A DNA stretch of 64,000 bases from Commensalibacter nepenthis (GCF_029953305.1 NZ_JASBAN010000001.1:893501-957500), one strand, 5' to 3'; positions 49,701-59,057 are shown, counted from the stretch's first letter. Numbers and translations are program-made. Notes: generated by a model from the sequence alone, not told the origin.

Positions 49701-51134
49701 ATGAGCGTAACAAAGTTAAAGCATTTTATTAATGGGAAATTTGTTGAGGCTAAATCCTCCGAATATTTTGATTTAATCAGCCCAGTAACAGGCAAAGTCG
49801 TTGCGCAATCCCCAAATGCTACTCAAGAAGAAGTGGACGCAGCATACGCAGCTGCCAAAGAAGCATTTAAAATCTGGGGCAGAACCACGCCTTCTGAACG
49901 TCAAAAAGCTTTGTTAAAACTTGCTGATGCTATTGAAGCCAATAGTGATGCTTTGGTCGAAGCACAAAGCCGTAACACAGGACAAATCAAAGCATTAATT
50001 GCCTCTGAAGAAGTTGCTGTTTCTGCCGATCAAGTTCGTTTCTTTGCGGGTGCTGCACGTTGTTTAGAAGGTAAATCAACAGGCGAATATATGCATGGTT
50101 TGACCTCCAGCATTCGTCGTGAACCTTTGGGCGTTGTTGGACAAGTTGCGCCTTGGAACTATCCTTTGATGATGGCTATTTGGAAATGTATTCCTGCATT
50201 GGCTGCGGGGAATACTGTGGTTTTAAAGCCAAGTGACACCACACCAGAAAGCACTTTGTTACTTGCTGAAATTGCTGCTCCATTCTTCCCAGAAGGTGCG
50301 ATTAACGTCCTTCTTGGTAAAGCAGAAGTTGGATCACAAATCGTTTCTCATAAAACCGCAGCCCTTGTTTCTATTACGGGTTCTGTGCGTGCTGGTTTGG
50401 CTGTTGCTGAATCTGCTGCTAAAAACCTTACCCGCGCTCATTTAGAATTAGGTGGTAAAGCACCAGTCGTTGTATTTGCTGATGCTGATCTTGAAAAAGC
50501 AGCTGCTCATATCGCAATGACAGGGTTCTTTAACGCAGGTCAAGATTGTACAGCTGCAACCCGTGTATTGGTTGAAGAATCTGTTCATGATAAATTCCTT
50601 GAACTTCTTGCAAAAGAAGCAAAAGCAACTAAATTTGGTTCCCCTGATGACAGTGACGCGCTTTATGGCGCATTAAATAATGCAAACCAATTGAAACATG
50701 TCCAAGGCTTTATTGATCGTTTGCCTCCTCATGCAAAAATTCAAGCAGGTGGTAAGGCAGGCAATCGTGAAGGCTTCTATTTCGAAGCAACCGTTATTAG
50801 TCATTTAAAACAAGATGACGAAGTTATTCAAAAAGAAATCTTTGGTCCAGTTATTACCGTTCAAAGCTTTAAAGACGAAGCAGACGCTGTATTCAAAGCC
50901 AATGACGTTGAATTTGGATTAGCATCTAGTGTTTGGACAAAAAATCATGCACGTGCAACACGCCTTTCACGTGATTTAGATTTCGGAACTGTATGGATTA
51001 ATACTCATATTCCATTGGTTGGTGAAATGCCTCATGGTGGTTTCAAACATTCAGGTTATGGTAAAGATTTATCTTCATATGGTTTAGAAGAATATACACG
51101 TGTTAAACACGTTATGGCCTCTAACGAAGACTAG
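49701..51134 (+). CDS. Aldehyde dehydrogenase (aminobutyraldehyde-type)
   Basis: A 477-residue NAD(P)-dependent aldehyde dehydrogenase. It has PWNYPLMMAIWKCIPALAAG, the catalytic glutamate in LELGGKAP, and the catalytic cysteine in FFNAGQDCTAATR. The NAGQDCTAA form of the cysteine motif is the one I associate with gamma-aminobutyraldehyde dehydrogenases (PatD/YdcW), rather than succinate-semialdehyde dehydrogenase. Together with GabT downstream it fits putrescine or GABA breakdown. AAAGGA precedes the ATG. It is the first gene of a three-gene operon. Confidence 0.88.
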   Translation: MSVTKLKHFINGKFVEAKSSEYFDLISPVTGKVVAQSPNATQEEVDAAYAAAKEAFKIWGRTTPSERQKALLKLADAIEANSDALVEAQSRNTGQIKALIASEEVAVSADQVRFFAGAARCLEGKSTGEYMHGLTSSIRREPLGVVGQVAPWNYPLMMAIWKCIPALAAGNTVVLKPSDTTPESTLLLAEIAAPFFPEGAINVLLGKAEVGSQIVSHKTAALVSITGSVRAGLAVAESAAKNLTRAHLELGGKAPVVVFADADLEKAAAHIAMTGFFNAGQDCTAATRVLVEESVHDKFLELLAKEAKATKFGSPDDSDALYGALNNANQLKHVQGFIDRLPPHAKIQAGGKAGNREGFYFEATVISHLKQDDEVIQKEIFGPVITVQSFKDEADAVFKANDVEFGLASSVWTKNHARATRLSRDLDFGTVWINTHIPLVGEMPHGGFKHSGYGKDLSSYGLEEYTRVKHVMASNED

Positions 51135-51144
51135 GATTTTTTGA

Positions 51145-51918
51145 ATGTCGAAAGAACAAAATAAAGCATTAGTGTTAAAAGCACATAACATGCTATTTTC
51201 TGATAAAGATATCAAAGCACTCGAGCTTTATTTCTCACCAGATTTTATTGAACATTCCCCACTGGTTGCCGATGGCATTCCTGGCTTAAAGGAATTGGTC
51301 GCCAGTTGTCCTGATATGAATTACAAAGTCAGCCGTGTATTGGGTGATGATAGTGGTCTTGTTGCTCTGCATGGTCGCTTTGTTGGTCTTGATGAAAATC
51401 CATTGGTTGGATTTGATATTTATCGTGTAGAAAATGGCAAGATCGTTGAACATTGGGATGGTTTGGTTGCTGAAGCAGAAAAAAATATCAGTGGGCGCAC
51501 TCAACTTGATGGTCCAACCGCAGTTGATTCAAACGCAGATAGCGAGGCAAACCGCCAATTGGTAAAGAAATTCTTTACTGAAACCTTAATTGGTGGCGAT
51601 TATAGCGGTTTTGAGCGTTATAGTGATGGTACAACTTTCTATCAACACAGTCCAGATATTGGGGATGGTGTTCAACCGGTTATTAATTTCCTTGAACAGC
51701 TGAAGGCAGATGGAACCGCATTACATTATGACAAAATTCATCGCACGGTTGCGGATGGTCAATTTGTTTTGACGCATTCAGAGGGATCTATTGCGGGTGC
51801 GCGTCATGCTTATTTTGAGCTATGGCGTGTTGAAAATGGTAAAATCATTGAATTATGGGACTCTATTCCAGCCGTTCCAAGCGATGAAGATGCCGTTCAT
51901 AATTATGGTATTTTTTAA
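51145..51918 (+). CDS. Tandem NTF2/SnoaL-like protein
   Basis: A 257-residue protein built from two related cone-shaped SnoaL-like domains. Residues 1-115 include YFSPDFIEHSPLVADGIPGL and DIYRVENGKIVEHWDGL; residues about 130-257 include FYQHSPDIGDGVQPVINFL and ELWRVENGKIIELWDSI. Each half carries the IEHSP/YQHSP and VENGKI-E-WD pattern. Single-domain relatives are predicted sugar/polyketide-type cyclases or of unknown role. The position between an aldehyde dehydrogenase and GabT (10 and 56 bases away) suggests a role in amine or GABA metabolism. Confidence 0.85.
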   Translation: MSKEQNKALVLKAHNMLFSDKDIKALELYFSPDFIEHSPLVADGIPGLKELVASCPDMNYKVSRVLGDDSGLVALHGRFVGLDENPLVGFDIYRVENGKIVEHWDGLVAEAEKNISGRTQLDGPTAVDSNADSEANRQLVKKFFTETLIGGDYSGFERYSDGTTFYQHSPDIGDGVQPVINFLEQLKADGTALHYDKIHRTVADGQFVLTHSEGSIAGARHAYFELWRVENGKIIELWDSIPAVPSDEDAVHNYGIF

Positions 51919-51974
51919 CAAGCAGCTTGCCCTTTTGATGGGTAAGCGTGAATATTAGCTTATTGAGAAGAAAA

Positions 51975-53255
51975 ATGAAGAATTCTGACTTAATGAAACG
52001 TAAAGAAAAAGCAATGCCAAAAGGTTTTGCTATTGGTTTTCCTTTTTTTGCAGACCGTGCCAAAAATGCTGAAATTTGGGATGTCGAAGGCAACCGTTAT
52101 ATCGATTTTATTGGGGGGATTGGCGTATTAAATACAGGTCATACCCATCCAAAAATTACCGCTGCAGTCAAAGCACAAATTGACAAATTTTCTCATACAG
52201 CAACTCAAGTTGTAGGATATGAAAATATCATTACTTTGGCTGAAAAAGTTTGTGAAAAAGCACCAATTTCAGGCGATAAAAAAGCTGTATTCTTCTCAAC
52301 GGGTGCTGAAGCCGTTGAAAATGCAGTGAAAATTGCCAGAGCAGCAACAAAACGCTTTGGTGTGATTGCTTTTGATGCTGGGTATCATGGTCGTACCATT
52401 TATACATTGGCAATGACGGGTAAAGTTGCTCCTTATAAACAAGATTTCGGTGTAATGCCTGGTGGTATTTTCCGCATTCCTTTCCCTGTTAAAAGCTTTG
52501 GTGTTACAGAAGAAGCAGCATTAATTGCTTTGGAAAAACTCTTCAAAACAGATATTGCACCAACCGATGTTGCTGCTATCATTTTTGAACCTATTCAAGG
52601 TGAAGGTGGTTTCCATTTTATGCCGCCAAGCTTTGCGAAAAAACTTCGTGAAATTGCGGATAAACACGGTATTAAAATCATTTGTGACGAAGTTCAATCT
52701 GGGTATGGTCGTTCTGGCACATTCTTTGCCACCGAACAACTTGGTATTGAACCAGACCTGATGACAACAGCAAAAAGCCTTGCTGGTGGGTATCCTTTAT
52801 CTGGCGTTATCGGTAAAGCAGATATTATGGATAGCGTTTCCCCAGGAGGATTGGGTGGAACCTATGCAGGTAGCCCAGTAGCTGTTGCTGCTGCGTTGGC
52901 TGTTCTTGACGTATTTGAAGAAGAAAATCTTTTACAACGTAGCAATGATATTGGTACAAAAATTACCGCTTTCTTAAATGGTTTAAAAGCCAAAGGTGGT
53001 GTATTTACCCGTATTGGTGAAGTTCGTCATCGTGGTGCTATGCTTGCATTTGATATTTTGAATGCTGAGGGCAAACCTGATGCGGATACAACAAAAAATC
53101 TTGCTGGTCATGCCAGAGATAATGGCTTGATGTTGGCTACTTGTGGTCTTTTTGCGAATTCTATTCGTGTATTAGTGCCATTAACTGTTGAAGAAAATAT
53201 CTTAGATGAAGCCTTGGGAATTCTTGAAAAATCCTTAGCTGCAGTTTTAAAATAA
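51975..53255 (+). CDS. gabT: 4-aminobutyrate aminotransferase
   Basis: A 426-residue PLP-dependent class III aminotransferase that moves the amino group of GABA to 2-oxoglutarate, giving succinate semialdehyde. It has FSTGAEAVENAVKIAR, AFDAGYHGRT, the IFEPIQGEGGF and IICDEVQSGYGRSG segments (PLP Asp), and the lysine motif MTTAKSLAGGYPLSG. The start at 51975 follows GAGAAG; the open frame from 51948 is a shadow. A hairpin ends the operon. Confidence 0.9.
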   Translation: MKNSDLMKRKEKAMPKGFAIGFPFFADRAKNAEIWDVEGNRYIDFIGGIGVLNTGHTHPKITAAVKAQIDKFSHTATQVVGYENIITLAEKVCEKAPISGDKKAVFFSTGAEAVENAVKIARAATKRFGVIAFDAGYHGRTIYTLAMTGKVAPYKQDFGVMPGGIFRIPFPVKSFGVTEEAALIALEKLFKTDIAPTDVAAIIFEPIQGEGGFHFMPPSFAKKLREIADKHGIKIICDEVQSGYGRSGTFFATEQLGIEPDLMTTAKSLAGGYPLSGVIGKADIMDSVSPGGLGGTYAGSPVAVAAALAVLDVFEEENLLQRSNDIGTKITAFLNGLKAKGGVFTRIGEVRHRGAMLAFDILNAEGKPDADTTKNLAGHARDNGLMLATCGLFANSIRVLVPLTVEENILDEALGILEKSLAAVLK

Positions 53256-53282
53256 TTTTTACAACATTCTAAAAATGATGAG

Positions 53283-53310
53283 AAGGCATTGTCGTTACAA
53301 TGCCTTTTCT
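53283..53310 (+). terminator. Terminator after gabT
   Basis: AAGGCATTGT (53283-53292) and ACAATGCCTT (53297-53306) form a perfect 10-bp stem with loop CGTT followed by TTCTTTT. It is well placed as the operon terminator, 27 bases after the gabT stop. Confidence 0.85.
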
Positions 53311-53384
53311 TTTATGACAATAAAACTGTAAGAATTGATCCTAGTACTATTCTGTATGATAATGAAGTTCGACAAAAAAAATTG

Positions 53385-53600
53385 ATGCTTCAATTGCCTG
53401 TTATTGGGACGTTACCTACAAGAAATATCAGTTACGATCAAAGTCACACAGGATTGACTGTCAATATCACAAATATTGCAGAAAATTATAAAATCACAGC
53501 ATATCTTATCAAAGAAGGTGGTCGCCTTGATCGTATGACACCAGAAAACGTAACGGCATCTGTGAATAGCTCTCTGATCAATAATGTTTTGACTTTTTGA
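53385..53600 (+). CDS. Hypothetical protein or 3' gene relic
   Basis: The open frame runs from 53289, but its first codons lie inside the gabT terminator, so the first useful start is the ATG at 53385 (71 residues), with no ribosome site. The sequence before that ATG (KTVRIDPSTILYDNEVRQKK) also looks protein-like, hinting that the 5' end of a longer gene is lost. The product is mixed strand/loop with many Asn and Thr, without membrane segments. No family recognised. Confidence 0.35.
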   Translation: MLQLPVIGTLPTRNISYDQSHTGLTVNITNIAENYKITAYLIKEGGRLDRMTPENVTASVNSSLINNVLTF

Positions 53601-53641
53601 TGATCTGTCAAATAATTGTAATAATTATGATATTGTATGGA

Positions 53642-54517
53642 TCATCCATGTTGAAAATGGTTAATAAAGACAGCTAATCTTGTCGATATCGCTTCTGGGA
53701 GCGTGAAGCGATCAAAAAAGTAATTTTGAGTTTTATTTAATTTTTTCTCAATCAAAATGTCATGATAATCCCCCATTAAGCCGTTAATGGTTGCGAGATA
53801 TTGAAATACTTGATGGTGATAGGCAGATGGATATAAGACATCAAATGTACCATATAACGCGGAAAACATACTCATTTGTTTTCTTAAGGTATGAAATTCA
53901 TGTGCCGATAGAGTTGAGCTGTTTTGAACTTGCTCTTGAATAAAGGCGACACGTTTATAAAGAGCAGACGTGAAATCATTTAGGTCACATGGGAAATAAC
54001 GATAGGCTTCACGTTTTAAAAGAGACAAGCCTTGTTCATTCCATAAACTATTTAACAAGAGGGCATTAGGAAGAACAATACTACTTTTATGGTTTTTAAA
54101 CCCATCTTGTATAAGTCCCAGCAACCCTGTGATATTACCTAGTAAAAAGGGGCGCTTATGTCGTGCGTCAAAACCCCGATAGGCATAGCATAAATGTTTA
54201 AATTTAGCCCGAACCATTTTATAGATGACTTTATTTTCTTCGGTGATTTTACTTGATATGCACAAACTGCGAATAATCTTTGGGAATTGCTGGTCTACAA
54301 TCCCTTCTAGCCATAGCTGACGGCTAATTATAAAGCTTTCTATAAATTGTTTTTGTGTATATCGAAATGTGATCTCATGAGGTAATGTGACATCAAGATT
54401 GATCTCGTCATCAACACAAATCATATCGTAAAGTTGATTGCATTGTTGTTCAGAAAAGTGGAACCGTTCAAAATCTACAACTTGTTTGGCTGTGATTGGT
54501 GTTTTTGTTTTTGACAT
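53642..54517 (-). CDS. CHAD-like domain protein
   Basis: A 291-residue mostly helical protein. The second half shows a pattern resembling a CHAD domain repeat: AHEFHTLRKQMSMFSALYGT followed by LATINGLMGDYHDIL, similar to the H-x-x-R-K and LG-x-x-x-D parts of CHAD. A weaker copy lies near MVRAKFKHLCYAYRG. CHAD domains bind polyphosphate. The similarity is from memory and partial, so other identities remain possible. It lies 26 bases downstream of the PAP2 phosphatase gene on the same strand, which suggests co-transcription. Confidence 0.55.
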   Translation of the reverse strand: MSKTKTPITAKQVVDFERFHFSEQQCNQLYDMICVDDEINLDVTLPHEITFRYTQKQFIESFIISRQLWLEGIVDQQFPKIIRSLCISSKITEENKVIYKMVRAKFKHLCYAYRGFDARHKRPFLLGNITGLLGLIQDGFKNHKSSIVLPNALLLNSLWNEQGLSLLKREAYRYFPCDLNDFTSALYKRVAFIQEQVQNSSTLSAHEFHTLRKQMSMFSALYGTFDVLYPSAYHHQVFQYLATINGLMGDYHDILIEKKLNKTQNYFFDRFTLPEAISTRLAVFINHFQHG

Positions 54518-54543
54518 GATGAAAAGTCTTTGTTGTGCTTGAT

Positions 54544-55158
54544 CTATATGAATAAATATTTATTGGCGTAATTTTGTAAAAGAAGAGATATTTTAGCTTG
54601 ATAAGCCATTGAAATCCACATGAAACCACATCCCCATCCTGCCAGAACATCGCTGAACCAATGTGCGCCAAGGGCTAATCTGGACCATCCAATTAGAAAA
54701 GTGCCAATTATAGCAATCCATAGAAATGCTTTTTTATAAGAAAATATAAAATAACATACCAGTAAGAATGTAAGCGAATTTACTGAATGCCCACTAGGGA
54801 AGCTATAGCTGAGGGCATGGGTCAAAGGTTCATTAAACACAGGACGTTCCCTGCCAACAAGTAATTTTAAAATTGCAAAAACTATTCGGCACGTCCCCAT
54901 GGTTGCAACAACCCATATCGCTTCATAAAAGCGTTTTTTAACCCATAACCAGATTCCTAGTACTAAGGTCATAGAGGTGATAATCACAAAGGAACCAAGT
55001 TTTGAAATTACTTTAACAAGGGATACAAAGGGATCTGAGGGGGATAATATCAGTATATTGCTGAGGCTTATGTCTAATGATGTAAATAGGGCAATACAAA
55101 TAGCTATTCCGAATAAGAATATTCCGTTTAGAAAAACAAATTTATAATGAAAAAACAA
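54544..55158 (-). CDS. PAP2-family membrane phosphatase
   Basis: A 204-residue integral membrane protein with about six hydrophobic segments and the three acid-phosphatase motifs: KLLVGRERP, SFPSGHSVN and SRLALGAHWFSD. Family members dephosphorylate undecaprenyl pyrophosphate, phosphatidic acid or other lipid phosphates at the membrane. The only early start is a TTG at 55156-55158; no ATG is near the N-terminus, so the start is less certain. It lies 26 bases from each neighbour: the CHAD-like gene downstream and the P-loop kinase-like gene upstream. Confidence 0.88.
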   Translation of the reverse strand: MFFHYKFVFLNGIFLFGIAICIALFTSLDISLSNILILSPSDPFVSLVKVISKLGSFVIITSMTLVLGIWLWVKKRFYEAIWVVATMGTCRIVFAILKLLVGRERPVFNEPLTHALSYSFPSGHSVNSLTFLLVCYFIFSYKKAFLWIAIIGTFLIGWSRLALGAHWFSDVLAGWGCGFMWISMAYQAKISLLLQNYANKYLFI

Positions 55159-55184
55159 CTATTTGCCCCCACAATCAAGAAAAA

Positions 55185-55883
55185 TCAGATAATTTCTTTT
55201 ATCATATTCCAGACAATTTGGTAGACTTCTTCATAAGGAAGGGTTGCATCAACATCCACTACGTGGGCTCCTCGAAAGGAAAGTTTAGGGGTGACTCCAA
55301 CTTTTGCTTTCAATAAGTCATAATCATGGTCTTGTTTCCGTGCAAACGCTGTGTCAACATCAATATTTAGACGAAATATGATATCTGGTTTAACTGATGC
55401 CATTCGATCGTAAAGTTCATATTCCCACTGGACCAGCTTGGATATAAACCAATTTGTTGTGTGTGCTGCGGACAATCCAGGACCGTCATAAAAACCATAA
55501 ATCGTTGTTTGAGGATAGCGATCCGTAACAACCATTACACCTTTCTTGCGAGCATGGATCATTCTTTTGAAATTATAATATCGAACGCAAGAAAACAGAA
55601 AAATAACCAAAGCTGTTAAAACGCCAGGGATTTTATTGCCTTCTTTACGTGCAGTCGTCGCTTTTTTTTCAATAATACGGTCTAAAATAGGACCAATATA
55701 TTTGAGTTCTCTGATTCTGCGACCAATATTCCCAGATCCTTGTCCCAGATAGCAACGTTGAGTAGGACGTATTTTCGATAGAGCGTTTGTTATTTCCATA
55801 CTCAATGTAGATTTCCCGGAACCATCACAGCCAATAAAGGCGATTAAAGGGGGAAGATGTTTAGAAGGATTTTGATTTAACAT
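55185..55883 (-). CDS. Thymidylate-kinase-like P-loop protein (copy A)
   Basis: A 232-residue P-loop NTPase. The Walker A motif is GCDGSGKST, and the DRYPQ motif resembles the DRY/DR segment of dTMP kinases. It shares a distinctive pattern with the divergent gene at 56139-56828: GNIGR, KA..AR, a hydrophobic helix (TALVIFLFSCVRYYNF), TDRYPQ, DGPGLS..H, and RLN.D.DTA..RK.DH. A true TMP kinase is normally about 205-215 residues without the hydrophobic helix, so the substrate may be different. It is the first gene of a minus-strand run with PAP2 and CHAD-like genes. Confidence 0.75.
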   Translation of the reverse strand: MLNQNPSKHLPPLIAFIGCDGSGKSTLSMEITNALSKIRPTQRCYLGQGSGNIGRRIRELKYIGPILDRIIEKKATTARKEGNKIPGVLTALVIFLFSCVRYYNFKRMIHARKKGVMVVTDRYPQTTIYGFYDGPGLSAAHTTNWFISKLVQWEYELYDRMASVKPDIIFRLNIDVDTAFARKQDHDYDLLKAKVGVTPKLSFRGAHVVDVDATLPYEEVYQIVWNMIKEII

Positions 55884-56138
55884 ATATAATTTTCAACAAT
55901 TAAAGAATTCACAGGACACCATATGATATGGATTTTTTATTCAAAATAGAATATCAATACATATTCTCCAAATTGTTATGATAATTTATGTCAGGTTTTA
56001 GTAAGAATTACATTATGGATAACACAGCTATTAAATATCTGAGTTATAATCGTTCTTGTCGATAAATCAAATCAAATTTTACCGTAATTTATTGTAATAT
56101 ACAAATGTTGAATCACAGATCTAGAGAAATAAAAATTA

Positions 56139-56828
56139 ATGAAACGAAATGTAAACCTGCCAGTGATTGCAATTATTGGGGCTGATGGTTCCGGGAAATC
56201 CACGGTTTGTTCAGAATTAGTATCATGGCTAGAGGGACAGTATCCTGTTTGCTTGTGTCATTTAGGACGTCAAACGGGTAATATTGGACGTATGATTGCT
56301 AAGCTACCATTTTTTGGCAAGAAATTGGATCATAAAATTGCTGGCAAAGCGAACAAAGCACGTTCTGACAAAGGACCCAAGGCGGGTGTCGCGTGCATTA
56401 TGTTTTTATTGTCTTTAAAGCGAGTCTATCGTTTTTATAAAATGTTACAATTAAAGAAACGAGGATTTTTGATTATCACAGACCGCTATCCTCAAATATC
56501 TGTTATTGGTGGGTTGGACGGACCTGATTTAAGCATTGATCACCCTGAGAATATCATTTCTCGCTGGTTAACTCGGTGGGAACGTCATTTATATCGTTGG
56601 ATGACGAATCATAAACCTGATTTGGTGATTCGGTTAAATGTTGATCTCGATACAGCAATGAAGCGTAAACCCGATCATCGTTTATCTTCGATGGTTAAAA
56701 AGATTGATTCCATTAAAAAAATTACATTTAATGGCGCACCGATTATAGATTTATATAGCCATAAACAACCCCTTGAAGAAGTGATTCAAGAGGCAAAGAA
56801 AGCTATTCAAAATATTCTTGTAAAATAG
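56139..56828 (+). CDS. Thymidylate-kinase-like P-loop protein (copy B)
   Basis: A 229-residue paralogue of the divergent gene at 55185-55883. Walker A is GADGSGKST; shared landmarks are TGNIGR, KANKAR, a hydrophobic stretch ahead of LKKRG, ITDRYPQ, DGPDLSIDHPEN, and RLNVDLDTAMKRKPDH. The divergent arrangement over a 255-base gap could reflect shared control. Ends two bases before the convergent stop of the small secreted protein. Function not known from sequence. Confidence 0.75.
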   Translation: MKRNVNLPVIAIIGADGSGKSTVCSELVSWLEGQYPVCLCHLGRQTGNIGRMIAKLPFFGKKLDHKIAGKANKARSDKGPKAGVACIMFLLSLKRVYRFYKMLQLKKRGFLIITDRYPQISVIGGLDGPDLSIDHPENIISRWLTRWERHLYRWMTNHKPDLVIRLNVDLDTAMKRKPDHRLSSMVKKIDSIKKITFNGAPIIDLYSHKQPLEEVIQEAKKAIQNILVK

Positions 56829-56830
56829 GC

Positions 56831-57286
56831 TTAATAATTAGGCTCATAAACAGGCATTGAACGGCGGAAGACACCGCGTGTTTTATTTTGTGTGGGGTCT
56901 GCTGTTTGGGAGACAGGCATATTGATACCCATATCATATTTGCCTGTACGTCGTTTGCTGTTGACCCATCCATCAGTGCCATTTATTTTTTGTGAGCGTT
57001 TTGTATAATGATTAGGAAGCAAAGCTGCCGGACCATTTTTTTCGTTCGTTGTTTTTTGTGCTATATTGGTTTGTTGTTGACGTGCTTTTTCTGCGGCTTG
57101 TTGTGCAAAAGCTGAAATATCATCAACACTCTGTTTAGGGTTCAGGTGCGTGTCTTTGGGGGACGTAACAGGGGGTGGAGGTCCGTTTTTGTGATGGTGA
57201 CGCGCAAACACAGGCTGATTACTATTCATAGTAATGCCAGCTATTCCCAAGAGAAACACATATAAATAGCTTTTTGTTTTGAACAT
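56831..57286 (-). CDS. Small secreted basic protein
   Basis: A 151-residue product with a signal peptide (about residues 1-28, ending near PVFARHHHK) and a polar, low-complexity mature part rich in Pro, Gln, Asn and Lys. The tail contains KRRTGKYDMGINMPVSQ. ATG at 57286 follows GAGG; the open frame to 57352 is not part of the protein. It has no recognised family. It sits 80 bases downstream of the porin on the same strand and converges with copy B of the kinase-like pair. Confidence 0.65.
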   Translation of the reverse strand: MFKTKSYLYVFLLGIAGITMNSNQPVFARHHHKNGPPPPVTSPKDTHLNPKQSVDDISAFAQQAAEKARQQQTNIAQKTTNEKNGPAALLPNHYTKRSQKINGTDGWVNSKRRTGKYDMGINMPVSQTADPTQNKTRGVFRRSMPVYEPNY

Positions 57287-57366
57287 AGCTATCGATACCT
57301 CGCTTTGTCTTTTGTATTCTGATTTAATGATAAGATCATCAAAATATGGCAATAAAATAGAGTGTT

Positions 57367-58815
57367 TTAGAAAATAATATTGGTTCTAAACCCAAGCACA
57401 GTCGCATCTTTATATGTGCTTCTTGTGGCAGCGACGTTATGAAAATATTCAAAAACAGGCATAATCATTACGCCGCGATAGACAGCAATGCTATAATTTG
57501 CCTCGAATAACATACTGTTGGTCTGAATTCCTGGTGCACCGTTGATTAACCCACCAAAGATACCATTCGTTTGTGTGACCAATCCATTATTGATCTGATA
57601 TTCTTGTGCTCTGCTGAGCCCCCTTGGAACGGTATAATAGGTCATCATCAGCCCAATTTGGTCATAAGGTCTGGCATGCCAGAAACCGCGATCCAAGAAG
57701 CCTATATTATATAAATCTTTGTAATTTGCTGTTAATGGGGAATCGTGCCCCCAATTCGCAATAACATATAAACCATGATCTTTGACTTGATCGTTACGAT
57801 AGATCATTTGCCCAAGCATGACCCAATATTGGCTGGTATGATCTCGTTTACCTGATCCTGTTGCTTTGCTAGACCATGTTTCAAACTTACTGGTATCCAA
57901 GCCTGCGCCTATGCGAATATAGCCATTTAGGTGATTCTTGCCAAAATTAGAATTATATCCAAACTCTACTGGAACATACGCCCCAGTTGCGGCTTTAACC
58001 CCCCATTTGAGCCCTGTTGGACCACCTTTTCCTGTTCCCCAAGGAGAGCTTTCATAAGCGCCTACTTTGAAATAGGTTGATTTTGAGATGTTATATTTAA
58101 TTTGTGCGCCCCATACTGTTCCAGGCCAAGGGCTGAACCCTTGTTGTGATTGGATGCTTCTGGGTTGTCCGCAAGTAGCGATTAACATAAATTGACAGGC
58201 AAAAGGGCTGAGCGCAAAATTATTTCCAACACTATCGCGCCCAAAACGGATTTCAACTTTGTCATCCCATAGTTTTTGTAAACCATAGAAATAATTCATA
58301 TGCAATACACGGTCATAACCGCCACCATAGATCTCTTGTGCTTGTATTTGGGAATCACCGACATAATCTTTACTAGCGTTGCGTCCAGCCAGATTTAAAA
58401 CCATGGCATGGGTAGAGAAGCCTTTCCACCCAATGATTTTTTCCCAGTCCATATCAATGGAAAAAGCAATTTGGTGGGCATAATCTACGCCTTTTTTCTT
58501 TCCGCCATTGATAACTCCTGCAGTTTCAGTTAACCAGCTGAGTCCCAATTGTATCCCATATTGATCCAAATATTTATTCACGCCTCCCAATAATAATTCT
58601 TGAGAAGGATTAATATCAGGATCTGCTTCTGGATTATTTAAAGCAGAAGGTTGATTGGCTGTGTCATCTCTTTTGTGAATAAGTTGATCTAATTGTTTAT
58701 TTTCCTTTCGGTGCAGTTCAGGTTTTGCGAATGCAGAGATGCCACAAAATGCTGTAACAAAAGAGGTGCTTATATAAAATATTATGCGAGAATGTTGTAT
58801 AATTTTGTTAGCCAT
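57367..58815 (-). CDS. OprB-family carbohydrate-selective porin
   Basis: A 482-residue outer-membrane beta-barrel protein with an N-terminal signal peptide (about residues 1-30) and a hydrophilic N-terminal segment followed by barrel strands. Family landmarks include LSWLTETAGVINGG, DMDWEKIIGWKGFSTHAMV, IRFGRDSVGNNFA and the C-terminal aromatic end FRTNIIF. OprB porins let glucose and other sugars cross the outer membrane; acetic acid bacteria often have many copies. It is the first gene of the unit that ends with the small secreted protein. Confidence 0.88.
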   Translation of the reverse strand: MANKIIQHSRIIFYISTSFVTAFCGISAFAKPELHRKENKQLDQLIHKRDDTANQPSALNNPEADPDINPSQELLLGGVNKYLDQYGIQLGLSWLTETAGVINGGKKKGVDYAHQIAFSIDMDWEKIIGWKGFSTHAMVLNLAGRNASKDYVGDSQIQAQEIYGGGYDRVLHMNYFYGLQKLWDDKVEIRFGRDSVGNNFALSPFACQFMLIATCGQPRSIQSQQGFSPWPGTVWGAQIKYNISKSTYFKVGAYESSPWGTGKGGPTGLKWGVKAATGAYVPVEFGYNSNFGKNHLNGYIRIGAGLDTSKFETWSSKATGSGKRDHTSQYWVMLGQMIYRNDQVKDHGLYVIANWGHDSPLTANYKDLYNIGFLDRGFWHARPYDQIGLMMTYYTVPRGLSRAQEYQINNGLVTQTNGIFGGLINGAPGIQTNSMLFEANYSIAVYRGVMIMPVFEYFHNVAATRSTYKDATVLGFRTNIIF

Positions 58816-59057
58816 CCAATTAATCTTATACCTTTCTGAACAAATAGATTGAGCAAAGAAGACAATTTTATCATCATGATAAAAACAAACACTCTATCAT
58901 AATTTCTTAAAAAGTAAAAAAGACCACTTTTAAAGTAATGTGTCAATAAAGTAAATTATAGTTAAAGCAAAGCGTTTTTATACAAAGTTTTTTCTTTTAT
59001 ATTAACCACATGTTACTGTGATTATGGTTGTAATCTTTATTTTATTCTGGAATAAAA

